26,463 nt of DNA from JBOGXA01 sp050694175 (GTDB taxonomy: Bacteria > Actinomycetota > CADDZG01 > WHSQ01), in contig JBOGXA010000027.1 of assembly GCA_050694175.1 (NCBI GenBank), forward strand, positions 1 to 26,463. The letters run 5' to 3'. Positions 14,260 to 21,373 of this stretch are shown here, piece after piece. The number at the start of each line of letters is the position of its first letter. Within the stretch, counting starts at the first letter, position 1. The notes beneath the pieces were generated by a model. That model had not been told where the DNA came from and did no database searches. It worked only from the letters and a program-made list of their open reading frames with translations. The position numbers were made by a program, and so were the translations under genes.

Positions 14260-16290
14260 ATGGGCCCCGCACGGCTCTTCGAGCTGCGTCGCACGACCTT
14301 TGATACGCCGCACTTCCGCGGCATCACCTTCATCGAGACCGAGGCCAAGTCGATCATCAACAAGGTGCCCGGCAACTACCTGCCGTTCACCTGGACCATC
14401 AATGCATACCGCGGCTGCAGTCATGCATGTAGCTACTGTCTAGAGGGAGAGACTCCAATTCTCATGGCGGATGGTCGCACCAAGCCGCTGCGGGACGTGC
14501 GTGTGGGCGACAGGATCTATGGAACGGAACGGCGGGGTCATTACCAACGATACGTGATCACCGAGGTGCTAGCACACTGGTCGACGGTCAAGCCCGCCTA
14601 TCGGGTCTCGCTCGCGGACGGCTCCCGCCTAGTTGCAAGCCCCGACCATCGCTTCCTGAGCAACCGCGGGTGGAAGCATGTGGTGAACAGGGAACGTGGA
14701 CGGGACCGGGCGCACCTGACGACGAACAACAAACTCATGGGCACAGGCGCGTTCGCCGAAGGCCCGAAGCACGACAGCGAATACCGGACCGGCTATCTGT
14801 GTGGCATTGTGCGCGGGGATGGGCATCTCAATTCTTATTCATACGAACGCCCGGGTCGCAAAAGAGACGACGTTTACTGTTTCAGGCTTGCGATGGTCGA
14901 TCTCGAAGCACTTTCCAGGGCGCGCGAGTACCTATTGCGGTCGGACGTGCAGACGAGTGAATTCGAGTTCGCAGCTGCTTTTGGAAATCGCAAGGCCATC
15001 CGGGCCATCAGGACCTCGAAGCAGTCAGGCTTCCGAGCAGTCAAGAAACTGATTGCCTGGCCCGACGAGCCTTCCGATGAGTGGCGCAAGGGGTTCCTCG
15101 CCGGGATCTTTGACGCCGAGGGGAGCTACCTCCGCGGCATCCTGAGGATCGCGAACACGAGCACCAAGATCATCGAGCACATTACTTCGTGCTTAGCTCG
15201 CTTCGATTTGGCTTACGTCATTGAACGAACAACGAGAGAGAACGGACTCGTGTATGTGCGGCTTTGCGGTGGCCTCCGGGAACATCTGCGCTTCTTCCAC
15301 ACCACCGACCCCGCCATCACACGCAAGAGAACGATCGAGGGGCAGGCGATCAAGAACAACGCCCCCCTCGAGGTTGTTTCTGTCGAACCGCTTGGCCTTG
15401 ACATCCCCATGTACGACATCACTACAGGCACCGGCGACTTCATTGCGGATGGGGTTGTGAGCCACAATTGCTACGCGCGCGTGACACATACCTACATGGA
15501 CATGAGTCCGGGGCGCGACTTCGAAACCAAGATCCTGGTCAAGGTCAATGCCCCTCAGCTCCTACGCAGGGAGCTACGCGCCAAACGATGGAAGGGCGAG
15601 AGCATCGCGATGGGCACCAGTACGGATCCATATCAGCGCGCCGAGGGCAAGTACAAGCTGACGCGGGGGATCATCGAGACCTTGTTCGAGGTTCGCAACC
15701 CCTTCTCGATTCTCACCAAGGGAACGCTGATCCTGCGCGATATCGACATCCTGGCCGAGGCCGCTAGTGTCTCGGATGTGTCGACGGCGATCTCGATAGG
15801 CACGCTCGACGAGGACGCGTGGCGCCGGAGCGAACCGGGCACGCCCCATCCCCGCAAACGACTCCAGGCCGTCGCGCGGCTCAACGACGCCGGCGTTCCG
15901 TGCGGCGTCATGGTTGCCCCCGTGCTGCCGGGCATCACCGACGCGGACGAGCAGATCCGAGAGGTCGTTGCGTCCGCGTTCGATTCTGGAGCGACATTCG
16001 TGTCCCCAATCCTTCTTCACCTGCGCCCGCATGTGCGCGAGGTCTACATGGAATGGCTGCAGGGCAATTACCCGGACCTGGTCCCGCGCTACGAGCAGAT
16101 GTACACGAGTTCCTACGCGTCGCCGGCCGACCGCAAGCAGTTCGGCGAGCGGGCGAACTCCATCATCAAGTCACTGGAAGGGCGCAGCCGGGCTCGTCCG
16201 CGCTCCCGGCGCTTCGAACGGGCCGAAGGTGCGCGCCGGGCACGCCGTGAGCGAGCGGCCGTCGCCGCCGAACAGCTCAAGCTTGTCTAG
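14260..16290 (+). CDS. Intein-containing Rv2578c-family radical SAM protein
   Basis: 676 residues as translated; about 332 after removal of the intein at 14437-15468. The host protein is a radical SAM enzyme of the Rv2578c/SplB-like group: FTWTINAYRGCSHACSYC holds the CxxxCxxC iron-sulfur motif, and downstream blocks read DFETKILVKVNAPQLLRREL, GTSTDPYQRAEGKYKLTRGI, ISIGTLDEDAWRRSEPGTPHPRKR and GVMVAPVLPGITD, followed by a basic C-terminus. SplB-like enzymes repair spore photoproduct in DNA; the actinobacterial Rv2578c family has no confirmed substrate. The third cysteine is the +1 residue of the intein, so the Fe-S cluster can form only after splicing. ATG 14260 is preferred over GTG 14221 because the SOS-type box and -10 lie just upstream; the mRNA would be leaderless. 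Confidence 0.92.
   Translation: MGPARLFELRRTTFDTPHFRGITFIETEAKSIINKVPGNYLPFTWTINAYRGCSHACSYCLEGETPILMADGRTKPLRDVRVGDRIYGTERRGHYQRYVITEVLAHWSTVKPAYRVSLADGSRLVASPDHRFLSNRGWKHVVNRERGRDRAHLTTNNKLMGTGAFAEGPKHDSEYRTGYLCGIVRGDGHLNSYSYERPGRKRDDVYCFRLAMVDLEALSRAREYLLRSDVQTSEFEFAAAFGNRKAIRAIRTSKQSGFRAVKKLIAWPDEPSDEWRKGFLAGIFDAEGSYLRGILRIANTSTKIIEHITSCLARFDLAYVIERTTRENGLVYVRLCGGLREHLRFFHTTDPAITRKRTIEGQAIKNNAPLEVVSVEPLGLDIPMYDITTGTGDFIADGVVSHNCYARVTHTYMDMSPGRDFETKILVKVNAPQLLRRELRAKRWKGESIAMGTSTDPYQRAEGKYKLTRGIIETLFEVRNPFSILTKGTLILRDIDILAEAASVSDVSTAISIGTLDEDAWRRSEPGTPHPRKRLQAVARLNDAGVPCGVMVAPVLPGITDADEQIREVVASAFDSGATFVSPILLHLRPHVREVYMEWLQGNYPDLVPRYEQMYTSSYASPADRKQFGERANSIIKSLEGRSRARPRSRRFERAEGARRARRERAAVAAEQLKLV
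14437..15468 (+). other. Intein with LAGLIDADG homing endonuclease (in-frame, 344 residues)
   Basis: The insertion begins CLEGETPILMADGR (block A, nucleophile Cys1) and ends FIADGVVSHN before the host Cys (blocks F and G, with the penultimate His and terminal Asn). Block B is GSRLVASPDHRFL (about intein residues 62-74), with Ser in place of the usual Thr and His kept. Between them lie two LAGLIDADG motifs, YLCGIVRGDGHL (about 120-131) and FLAGIFDAEGSYL (about 220-232), each with an acidic residue at the catalytic position (Asp in GD, Asp/Glu in DAE). All splicing residues look intact, and the endonuclease appears intact, so the element may still be mobile. NCBI-style annotation of this host family does include intein-containing members, to my recollection. 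Confidence 0.93.
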
Positions 16291-17141
16291 GCGACCACCG
16301 ACGGCGTCCGGAGGCGGGCGACGCGCTCCTCCATGGGCGGGTGCGTCGAGAACAGTTTGGCGAAGTTCACCTGGCGCCCGGATAGTGGGTTGACGATGTA
16401 GGCCTGCGCCTGGGCGGGATGCACGTTCATGGGTACCTGCTTGGCATAGCTGTGTAACTTCTCGAGAGCTCGTGCAAGCGGCTCGCCGCCCCCCGACAGC
16501 CGTGCCCCGATCCGATCAGCTTCGAACTCGCGCGATCTGGATATCGCCATCTGGATCAGCATTGCGGCGACGGGCGCGAGGATCGCAAGGATCAGGATAC
16601 CCAAGGGATTGCCTCCCTCGTCGTCGTCGCTGCCACCGAACATCGCCCCGAACATCGCCATCCGCGCGACGAACATGATCCCCATCGCGATCGCAGCGGC
16701 GACCGAGCCGATCAGTATGTCGCGGTTACGGATGTGGGCGAGCTCGTGGGCGATAACTCCGCGGAGCTCATCCTCGCTCAGCGCCTCCATGATGCCGCGC
16801 GTCACCGCAACTGCGGCGTTCTTATCGTTGCGGCCCGTGGCAAACGCGTTGGGTTGTGTGTCGGGGGTTACGTACAGGCGCGGCATCGGCATTCCAGCGG
16901 TCGTCGTCAGCTCCCGGACGATCCGATAGAAGCCGGGTGCCTGCTGTTCCGTGACGGGCTCGGCGCGCGCGGCCCGGATGGCGAGCTTGTCGCTGAACCA
17001 GTACGACCCTCCGACGAACAGGAGACCTATAGCCAGGCCGATGTACGCTCCGGCCCCCCCGAACAGCGCCCCACCGATGAGTACGAGGACGCCGCCCAGC
17101 GCGGCCATGAGTACATACGTCTTGATTGTGTTCGTGCTCAT
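16287..17141 (-). CDS. htpX: HtpX-type M48 membrane metalloprotease
   Basis: 284 residues. It has two N-terminal membrane helices (YVLMAALGGVLVLIGGALFGGAGAYIGLAIGLLFVGGSYWF), a zinc site HELAH at 132-136 within VIAHELAHIRNRD, two further hydrophobic stretches (after 140 and 180), and the third zinc ligand in SREFEADRIGA (Glu205). The tail FAKLFSTHPPMEERVARLR is the family's C-terminal signature. HtpX degrades misfolded membrane proteins at the cytoplasmic face. The reverse frame is open to 17354, but MSTNTIKTYV from 17141 is the natural start and lies 6 nt after CATAAT (minus strand), so it is probably leaderless. Its stop overlaps the end of the radical SAM gene by four bases, converging. 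Confidence 0.93.
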   Translation of the reverse strand: MSTNTIKTYVLMAALGGVLVLIGGALFGGAGAYIGLAIGLLFVGGSYWFSDKLAIRAARAEPVTEQQAPGFYRIVRELTTTAGMPMPRLYVTPDTQPNAFATGRNDKNAAVAVTRGIMEALSEDELRGVIAHELAHIRNRDILIGSVAAAIAMGIMFVARMAMFGAMFGGSDDDEGGNPLGILILAILAPVAAMLIQMAISRSREFEADRIGARLSGGGEPLARALEKLHSYAKQVPMNVHPAQAQAYIVNPLSGRQVNFAKLFSTHPPMEERVARLRTPSVVA

Positions 17142-17146
17142 GGAAA

Positions 17147-17153
17147 CATTATG
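17147..17153. promoter_or_regulatory. Symmetric bidirectional -10 between htpX and the racemase gene
   Basis: CATTATG on plus reads CATAATG on minus. CATAAT ends 6 nt before the htpX ATG (17141) and CATTAT (17147-17152) ends 5 nt before the GTG at 17158 of the divergent gene. One near-palindromic -10 could therefore drive both leaderless transcripts from a 16-bp intergenic gap. No clear -35 is seen on either side. Confidence 0.5.
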
Positions 17154-17157
17154 GTCC

Positions 17158-18165
17158 GTGAGCCCGCATAAGTGGAGCGTAAAGGCGAGGGTGGAGGAGT
17201 TCCCCCTTGCCGAGAGATTCGTCATCGCTCGCGAGTCCTGGGATGCGGCGCGCAACGTGATCGTCGAGATCGGATACGACGGCCTGACCGGGCTCGGGGA
17301 GTGCGATCCGGCCGGGCGCTGGGGCGAGTCCGCCGACTCCGTGCTCGATGCCATCGACTCGTTCGATTGCGATCACCTCACCGACCCTTTCGATCTCGAG
17401 TCGCTTGCCGGCGAGCTTCCGGAGGGCTCGGCGCGGTCGGCGATCGATATTGCCCTGCACGACCTCGCCGCCCAGATGGCGGGTGTGCCCCTGTGCAGCT
17501 TCCTGGGGCTCCGGCGCACCCCCCTCCCACCGACGTCGATGACCGTGCCCATCGGGGAGCGCGACCAGATGGTGGCTCGCGCGGAGAAGCTGCGTATCTA
17601 CCCGGTCCTGAAGCTGAAGGTGGGGTTCGAGGGAGACGTAGAGACGCTGAAAGCCATCCGCAACGTTTACGCAGGAAACCTGCGCATCGATGCCAACGAG
17701 GGGTGGACCGTCGACGAAGCAAGCGAACGGTTGTCCGAGATGGCGGCTTTCAACATCGAGTTCTGCGAGCAGCCCGTTCACGCCGACGACGAGGACGGCC
17801 TGCGGCGAGTGGCGGGGCGTTCGCCCATTCCGATCTTTGCCGACGAGGCCGCCCGCACCTCCCGCGACGTCGCACGACTCGCGGACGGAGTCGCCGGAGT
17901 GAACCTCAAGCTCGGAAAGGCCGGGGGGATCAGAGAGCTGGTGAAGGCGATTGCGGTCGCGCGCGTCCACGACCTGAAGGTCATGATCGGGTGCAACCTT
18001 GAAACGGGAATCGCATGCACGGCTGCGGCTCACATTGGTGGTCTTGTCGACCATCTCGACGTTGACGGCTTCATGTTGCTCTCCCACAATCCGTATCCGG
18101 GCGTGACTTGTGAAGTGGGGCGGGTGGAACTGCCGACCGGTCCCGGGCTGGGAGTTAGGCCGTGA
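17158..18165 (+). CDS. Enolase-superfamily epimerase/racemase (DgcA-like or dipeptide epimerase)
   Basis: 335 residues, muconate-lactonizing-type enolase superfamily. Visible are the catalytic KxK in LKLKVG (K152, K154), the metal ligands Asp178 (DANEGW), Glu204 (CEQP) and Asp229 (ADEAA), and the second-half lysines in NLKLGKAGG (K251/K254). HLDVDGFMLL near the C-terminus is the DxD-type motif used by L-Ala-D/L-Glu epimerases to bind an alpha-amino/amide group. Paired with the following DUF1611 gene by a GTGA overlap, it most resembles the DgcA N-acetyl-D-glutamate racemase of D-glutamate catabolism; dipeptide epimerase of murein recycling is the alternative. GTG 17158 is chosen; upstream frame overlaps htpX and lacks family resemblance. 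Divergent from htpX. Confidence 0.85.
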   Translation: MSPHKWSVKARVEEFPLAERFVIARESWDAARNVIVEIGYDGLTGLGECDPAGRWGESADSVLDAIDSFDCDHLTDPFDLESLAGELPEGSARSAIDIALHDLAAQMAGVPLCSFLGLRRTPLPPTSMTVPIGERDQMVARAEKLRIYPVLKLKVGFEGDVETLKAIRNVYAGNLRIDANEGWTVDEASERLSEMAAFNIEFCEQPVHADDEDGLRRVAGRSPIPIFADEAARTSRDVARLADGVAGVNLKLGKAGGIRELVKAIAVARVHDLKVMIGCNLETGIACTAAAHIGGLVDHLDVDGFMLLSHNPYPGVTCEVGRVELPTGPGLGVRP

Positions 18166-19217
18166 CCAAACGGTCCTGGCTTGTGCTCACGGACGGGTAT
18201 CTGCTCGAGCGCGCTGCGAAGACCGCCCACGGAGTGATCCGCTACTCGCACGATCCGATCGCCGCGGTTCTCGATCGCGACCACGCCGGTAAGTCCCTCG
18301 GGGAAGTGATGCCCGAGCTTCGCCGCACCGCGCCGATAGTCGACGGCGTTGCCGCAGGGCTCGAGTATGGAGCGACGTCGCTCTTGCTCGGAGTTGCGAC
18401 CCCCGGCGGGTGGGTGCCCGAGCACTGGCGCGCATGGGTGATCGAGGCGATCGAAGCGGGGCTGGAGATAGCGAACGGGCTGCACAAGTTCCTGCGGGAC
18501 GACTTCGAGCTGGTGCGGCTCGCCGACGAGCGGGGCGCGCGCCTCTGGGATGTGCGCGATCCGCCGTCTGCGATCCCACTGTGTTCCGGGCGCGCTCTCG
18601 ATGCACCGCAGCGCATCGCGATGACGGTGGGCAGCGACTGCGCAGTCGGGAAGATGACGGTCACGGTTGAGCTGGTCAATGCCGCAATCGCTGCGGGGAC
18701 CAAGGCCACGTTCGTTCCCACCGGACAGACGGGCATCCTGATCGCGGGCTGGGGGATCGCCGTCGACCGCGTGATCGCCGATTTCCTTGCCGGAGCCGCC
18801 GAGAAGCTGGTGCTGGACGCCGACTCCTCCGCCGAGGCCCTGATCGTCGAGGGCCAGGGTGGCCTGTGGCACCCGGCCTACTCGGGGGTGACCCTGGGCC
18901 TGCTCCATGGGTCGGCACCGGAGGCCCTGGTCCTGTGCCACCGGGCCGGGCACGAAGCGATCGAGGAGCCGCCCTACACGCGCTTGCCGCCACTGCGGGA
19001 GATGATCGCGGCCTATGAAGCGGCGGCCGCCACCATGCGTCCGGCCCCCGTGACGTGCATCGCGTTGAATTGTCGTGGGCTCGACGACGAGGGCCGGAAG
19101 GCCGCGATCGCCGAGGTCGAGGACGAGACCGGGCTTCCCGCCGGGGATGTTCTCGCGGGCGACGCCCCGAAGTTATGGGCGGCCGTCTCTTCCACGCTGT
19201 CGCTTCATTCCGAATAG
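18162..19217 (+). CDS. DUF1611 family protein (DgcN-like N-acetyltransferase)
   Basis: 351 residues. The DUF1611 layout is an N-terminal nucleotide-binding-like domain (about 1-140) and a P-loop domain starting with TVGSDCAVGKMT (about 157-166), then FVPTGQTGILI, VLDADSSAEALIVEGQGGLWHPAYSGVTLGLLHGSAPEALVLCHRAGHEAIEEPPYTRLPPL, a well conserved core. In Pseudoalteromonas the DUF1611 protein DgcN was reported to acetylate D-glutamate to N-acetyl-D-glutamate, which DgcA then racemises to the L-form. The GTG at 18162 overlaps the stop codon of the racemase gene (GTGA), so coupled translation and joint function are likely. Its stop overlaps the convergent membrane protein gene by 13 bp. A D-glutamate role in this organism is inferred. 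Confidence 0.82.
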   Translation: MTKRSWLVLTDGYLLERAAKTAHGVIRYSHDPIAAVLDRDHAGKSLGEVMPELRRTAPIVDGVAAGLEYGATSLLLGVATPGGWVPEHWRAWVIEAIEAGLEIANGLHKFLRDDFELVRLADERGARLWDVRDPPSAIPLCSGRALDAPQRIAMTVGSDCAVGKMTVTVELVNAAIAAGTKATFVPTGQTGILIAGWGIAVDRVIADFLAGAAEKLVLDADSSAEALIVEGQGGLWHPAYSGVTLGLLHGSAPEALVLCHRAGHEAIEEPPYTRLPPLREMIAAYEAAAATMRPAPVTCIALNCRGLDDEGRKAAIAEVEDETGLPAGDVLAGDAPKLWAAVSSTLSLHSE

Positions 19218-19822
19218 CCGCCGGCAACGTCGCGGTGGACGCTCACCGCTAGCCGCCAGGTCGTCAGGCGCGGCCCTGCGACACGGAAAGCGAGAAGCGA
19301 CAGGATCACGTTCGTCGCGGCAATAATCGGCGTTCCCCATCCGACCGCGCCGAGCGACAGGATCGTTCCCACCGCGAAGTACGCGGCGGAGAAGGCGAAG
19401 AACACTCCTGCGACGACGAGTAATGCTGGGACATAGATCCAGCGCGCGGCCCAGCGACTTCGCATGGGGGCCGGGCAGTCGGCGAGCGCGTCGGCGGCGC
19501 CCTCGAAGTGGGCGTCGTACGACATGCGCCGGACAAACGGCTCGCGAATTCGAGCGTAGAGAGCACGCACATAGCGCGCACGCGCGCCGGCAATGAGGGC
19601 GCACACCGCGACGAGGACCACTAAACCCCACAGGGCGGGGCCGCGTCGGAGCCTTCCGCTTGTGGTCGGACCGAAGCTGTCCGGAGCAAGGATGCCTATG
19701 ATCCCCAACACCAGCAGCCCGGCGACGAGGCTCCCCGCGAACGAACGGGTCGCGAAACGGCTGCCGCTTATCCGTCTGCGGGAGGCTTTCATCCATTGAT
19801 TCGCGTTGGAGTAGGCGCGCAT
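19205..19822 (-). CDS. Four-helix membrane protein, function unknown
   Basis: 205 residues. The N-terminus is basic (MRAYSNANQWMKASRRRISGSR) and is followed by SFAGSLVAGLLVLGIIGILA (TM1) and LWGLVVLVAVCALIAGA (TM2), a charged cytoplasmic loop of about 50 residues, then IYVPALLVVAGVFFAFSAAYFAVGTILSL and IIAATNVILSLLAFRVAG (TM3-TM4). No family is recognised. ATG 19822 is preferred: TAAGGT on the minus strand (19830-19835) ends 7 nt before it, suggesting a leaderless mRNA; ATG 19792 is possible. The gene converges with DUF1611 (13-bp overlap) and precedes, on the same strand downstream of it in order, the SufR-like regulator. Confidence 0.72.
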   Translation of the reverse strand: MRAYSNANQWMKASRRRISGSRFATRSFAGSLVAGLLVLGIIGILAPDSFGPTTSGRLRRGPALWGLVVLVAVCALIAGARARYVRALYARIREPFVRRMSYDAHFEGAADALADCPAPMRSRWAARWIYVPALLVVAGVFFAFSAAYFAVGTILSLGAVGWGTPIIAATNVILSLLAFRVAGPRLTTWRLAVSVHRDVAGGYSE

Positions 19823-19829
19823 GGGCGCG

Positions 19830-19835
19830 ACCTTA
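19830..19835 (-). promoter_or_regulatory. Putative -10 of the four-helix membrane protein gene
   Basis: TAAGGT on the minus strand, 7 nt before the ATG at 19822. TANNNT pattern; leaderless transcript inferred. Confidence 0.4.
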
Positions 19836-19891
19836 GCGGGCGTGGATCCGGGTTGAAGTCCACTACCCCGGAGGTCCCGAGGGACGAGTGC

Positions 19892-20545
19892 TCACATCGA
19901 GGTCGGCTCGATCCGGTAGGAGCAGTTGTGCGCGCCGGCGACCATGTGCGCGACGCGCTCGACCCTTGCGTCGGGAAGGACCGCCCGGATGAAGTCGAGC
20001 TCGCTGCCGCATGCCTGTCCGTAGCGCATCGCCACTCCAAAGATCGCACAGTTGCGTTCGGTGACGAGATAGGTGCCGTCGCCGGAATCCTGCCAGTCGG
20101 CGAGATAGCCATCTTCATCGAGGATCTTGGCGAGCTCGGCAACTGCCTCGGGGTACGCGAGACCTTCTATCCGCATACGTCCTGAGGCAATTCGCCTCTC
20201 GCGCCGGCGTTCGAAGATCTTCTCGACCATGGCCGGGTCTGCATCCTCGATGTACTGGAGAAGCTCATTGGTCAGCTCCGCGTACGCGCGCGGGTAGAGC
20301 GCATCCGCGGCGGGCGTGAGGCGATAGCTGTGGCGGGGGCGGCCCGGTCCCGACCGGATCTCCTCGTAGGCGACGAGACCGTCGCGCTGAAGTCCCGCGA
20401 GCTGCTGTCGAACGCCCGAGACGGTCATCTCGAGGACCTCGGCGAGCTCCTCGGCCGTCATCTGGCCCCGCTTTTTGAGGGCGTTGAGCATCGCCCTGCG
20501 GGTTAGGGGCAGGGCGGTGAGGGCCGGATGCGCGGTGGGGCTCAT
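19892..20545 (-). CDS. SufR-like HTH regulator with cysteine-rich C-terminus (probable Fe-S sensor)
   Basis: 217 residues. The N-terminal winged helix (about 15-75) reads RRAMLNALKKRGQMTAEELAEVLEMTVSGVRQQLAGLQRDGLVAYEEIRSGPGRPRHSYRLT, of the DeoR/ArsR-like type used by SufR. The C-terminal domain has C166 and C179 (CX12C) and C208 in the segments ERNCAIFGVA, YGQACGSELDFIRAVL and GAHNCSYRI, matching the form of SufR, where such cysteines hold a [4Fe-4S] or [2Fe-2S] cluster and repress suf genes. Synechocystis SufR has four cysteines; the one between C179 and C208 is absent here. No suf gene is in the window. ATG 20545 follows TAAGCT (minus, 20552-20557) by 6 nt, so it is likely leaderless. It is divergent from the SDR gene, its probable target. 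Confidence 0.82.
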   Translation of the reverse strand: MSPTAHPALTALPLTRRAMLNALKKRGQMTAEELAEVLEMTVSGVRQQLAGLQRDGLVAYEEIRSGPGRPRHSYRLTPAADALYPRAYAELTNELLQYIEDADPAMVEKIFERRRERRIASGRMRIEGLAYPEAVAELAKILDEDGYLADWQDSGDGTYLVTERNCAIFGVAMRYGQACGSELDFIRAVLPDARVERVAHMVAGAHNCSYRIEPTSM

Positions 20546-20551
20546 CGACCC

Positions 20552-20557
20552 AGCTTA
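20552..20557 (-). promoter_or_regulatory. Putative -10 of the SufR-like gene
   Basis: TAAGCT on the minus strand ends 6 nt before the ATG at 20545; TTCCGG about 17 nt further upstream is a weak -35 candidate. Confidence 0.4.
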
Positions 20558-20581
20558 CCCACGGCGGGCGGTTACCGGAAT

Positions 20582-20625
20582 AAAACAAGGTACTTCTTGC
20601 TTTTCGATCACGGGAGCCGTAGGGT
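20582..20625 (+). promoter_or_regulatory. Dyad operator and promoter of the SDR-QueA-like operon
   Basis: A dyad with CAAG-N6-CTTG at 20586-20599, extended by AAA (82-84) and TTT (101-103), overlaps the -35 TTGCTT (20597-20602). A 17-nt spacer leads to TAGGGT (20620-20625). The dyad faces the SufR-like gene across a 114-bp divergent gap, so it may be its binding site. Operator assignment is inferred. Confidence 0.5.
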
Positions 20626-20665
20626 CCCAGGCACGAACCTGGAGCGGCGTTGAGAGGAGGTGTCG

Positions 20666-21373
20666 GTGACAGGGGCGGGGACGGCCATCATCACGGGCGC
20701 ATCCCGGGGGCTCGGCCGTGCGCTGGCGGGCGCCCTCGCCGAGCGCGGTTGGAACCTCATTGTGGACGCGCGCGGAGCGGACGCTCTTGAGAGCGCAGCC
20801 GCAGAGTTTGCCTCCGCGACATCGGTCGTTGCCCTCCCCGGCGACGTGGCCGACCACCGCCACCGGGGGGATCTGATTGCCGCTGCCGAGCGACTCGGCG
20901 ACCTGCGTCTGGTGGTGAACAACGCGTCGATACTCGGGCCCAGCCCCCAGCCGAAACTTGCCGACTATCCCCTCGAGATCTTGAACGACGTGATCCGTGT
21001 CAACACGCTGGCGCCGCTCGCGCTGATCCAGCTTGCCCTGCCGCTCCTCGAGGACGACGGGTGCATCATCAATGTCACCTCGGATGCCGCCGTCGAAGGT
21101 TATGAGGGATGGGGTGGGTACGGCTCTTCGAAGGCGGCGCTCGAGCAGTTCTCAAAGATCCTTGCGGCCGAGCATCCCGGCCTGCGCGTTTATTGGGTCG
21201 ACCCGGGTGACATGAACACCCAGATGCACCAGGACGCCTATCCGGGCGAAGACATCTCGGACCGGCCCCCTCCCGAGCAGAGCGTCCCCGGGCTGCTTCG
21301 GCTCATCGAAGCCGATTTGCCGAGCGGCCGCTATCGGACCGGTGAGGTCGTCGCCCCGGGATCCTCGGGATGA
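20666..21373 (+). CDS. Short-chain dehydrogenase/reductase (SDR)
   Basis: About 235 residues, classical SDR Rossmann fold. The cofactor motif is TGASRGLGRALA (about 8-19, TGxxxGxG), followed by DARGADALESAA, the NNAS motif VVNNASILGP near residue 85, Ser/Tyr/Lys catalytic set NVTSDAA, YGSSK (Tyr in GGYGSSKAALEQF and Lys 4 after), and VDPGDMNT. ARG in place of an acidic residue after the second strand suggests a preference for NADP. The substrate is unknown. GTG 20666 is preferred because GAGAGGAGG at 20652-20660 lies 5 nt upstream; a GTG at 20660 would overlap that site. Its stop overlaps the QueA-like start (ATGA). Confidence 0.9.
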   Translation: MTGAGTAIITGASRGLGRALAGALAERGWNLIVDARGADALESAAAEFASATSVVALPGDVADHRHRGDLIAAAERLGDLRLVVNNASILGPSPQPKLADYPLEILNDVIRVNTLAPLALIQLALPLLEDDGCIINVTSDAAVEGYEGWGGYGSSKAALEQFSKILAAEHPGLRVYWVDPGDMNTQMHQDAYPGEDISDRPPPEQSVPGLLRLIEADLPSGRYRTGEVVAPGSSG

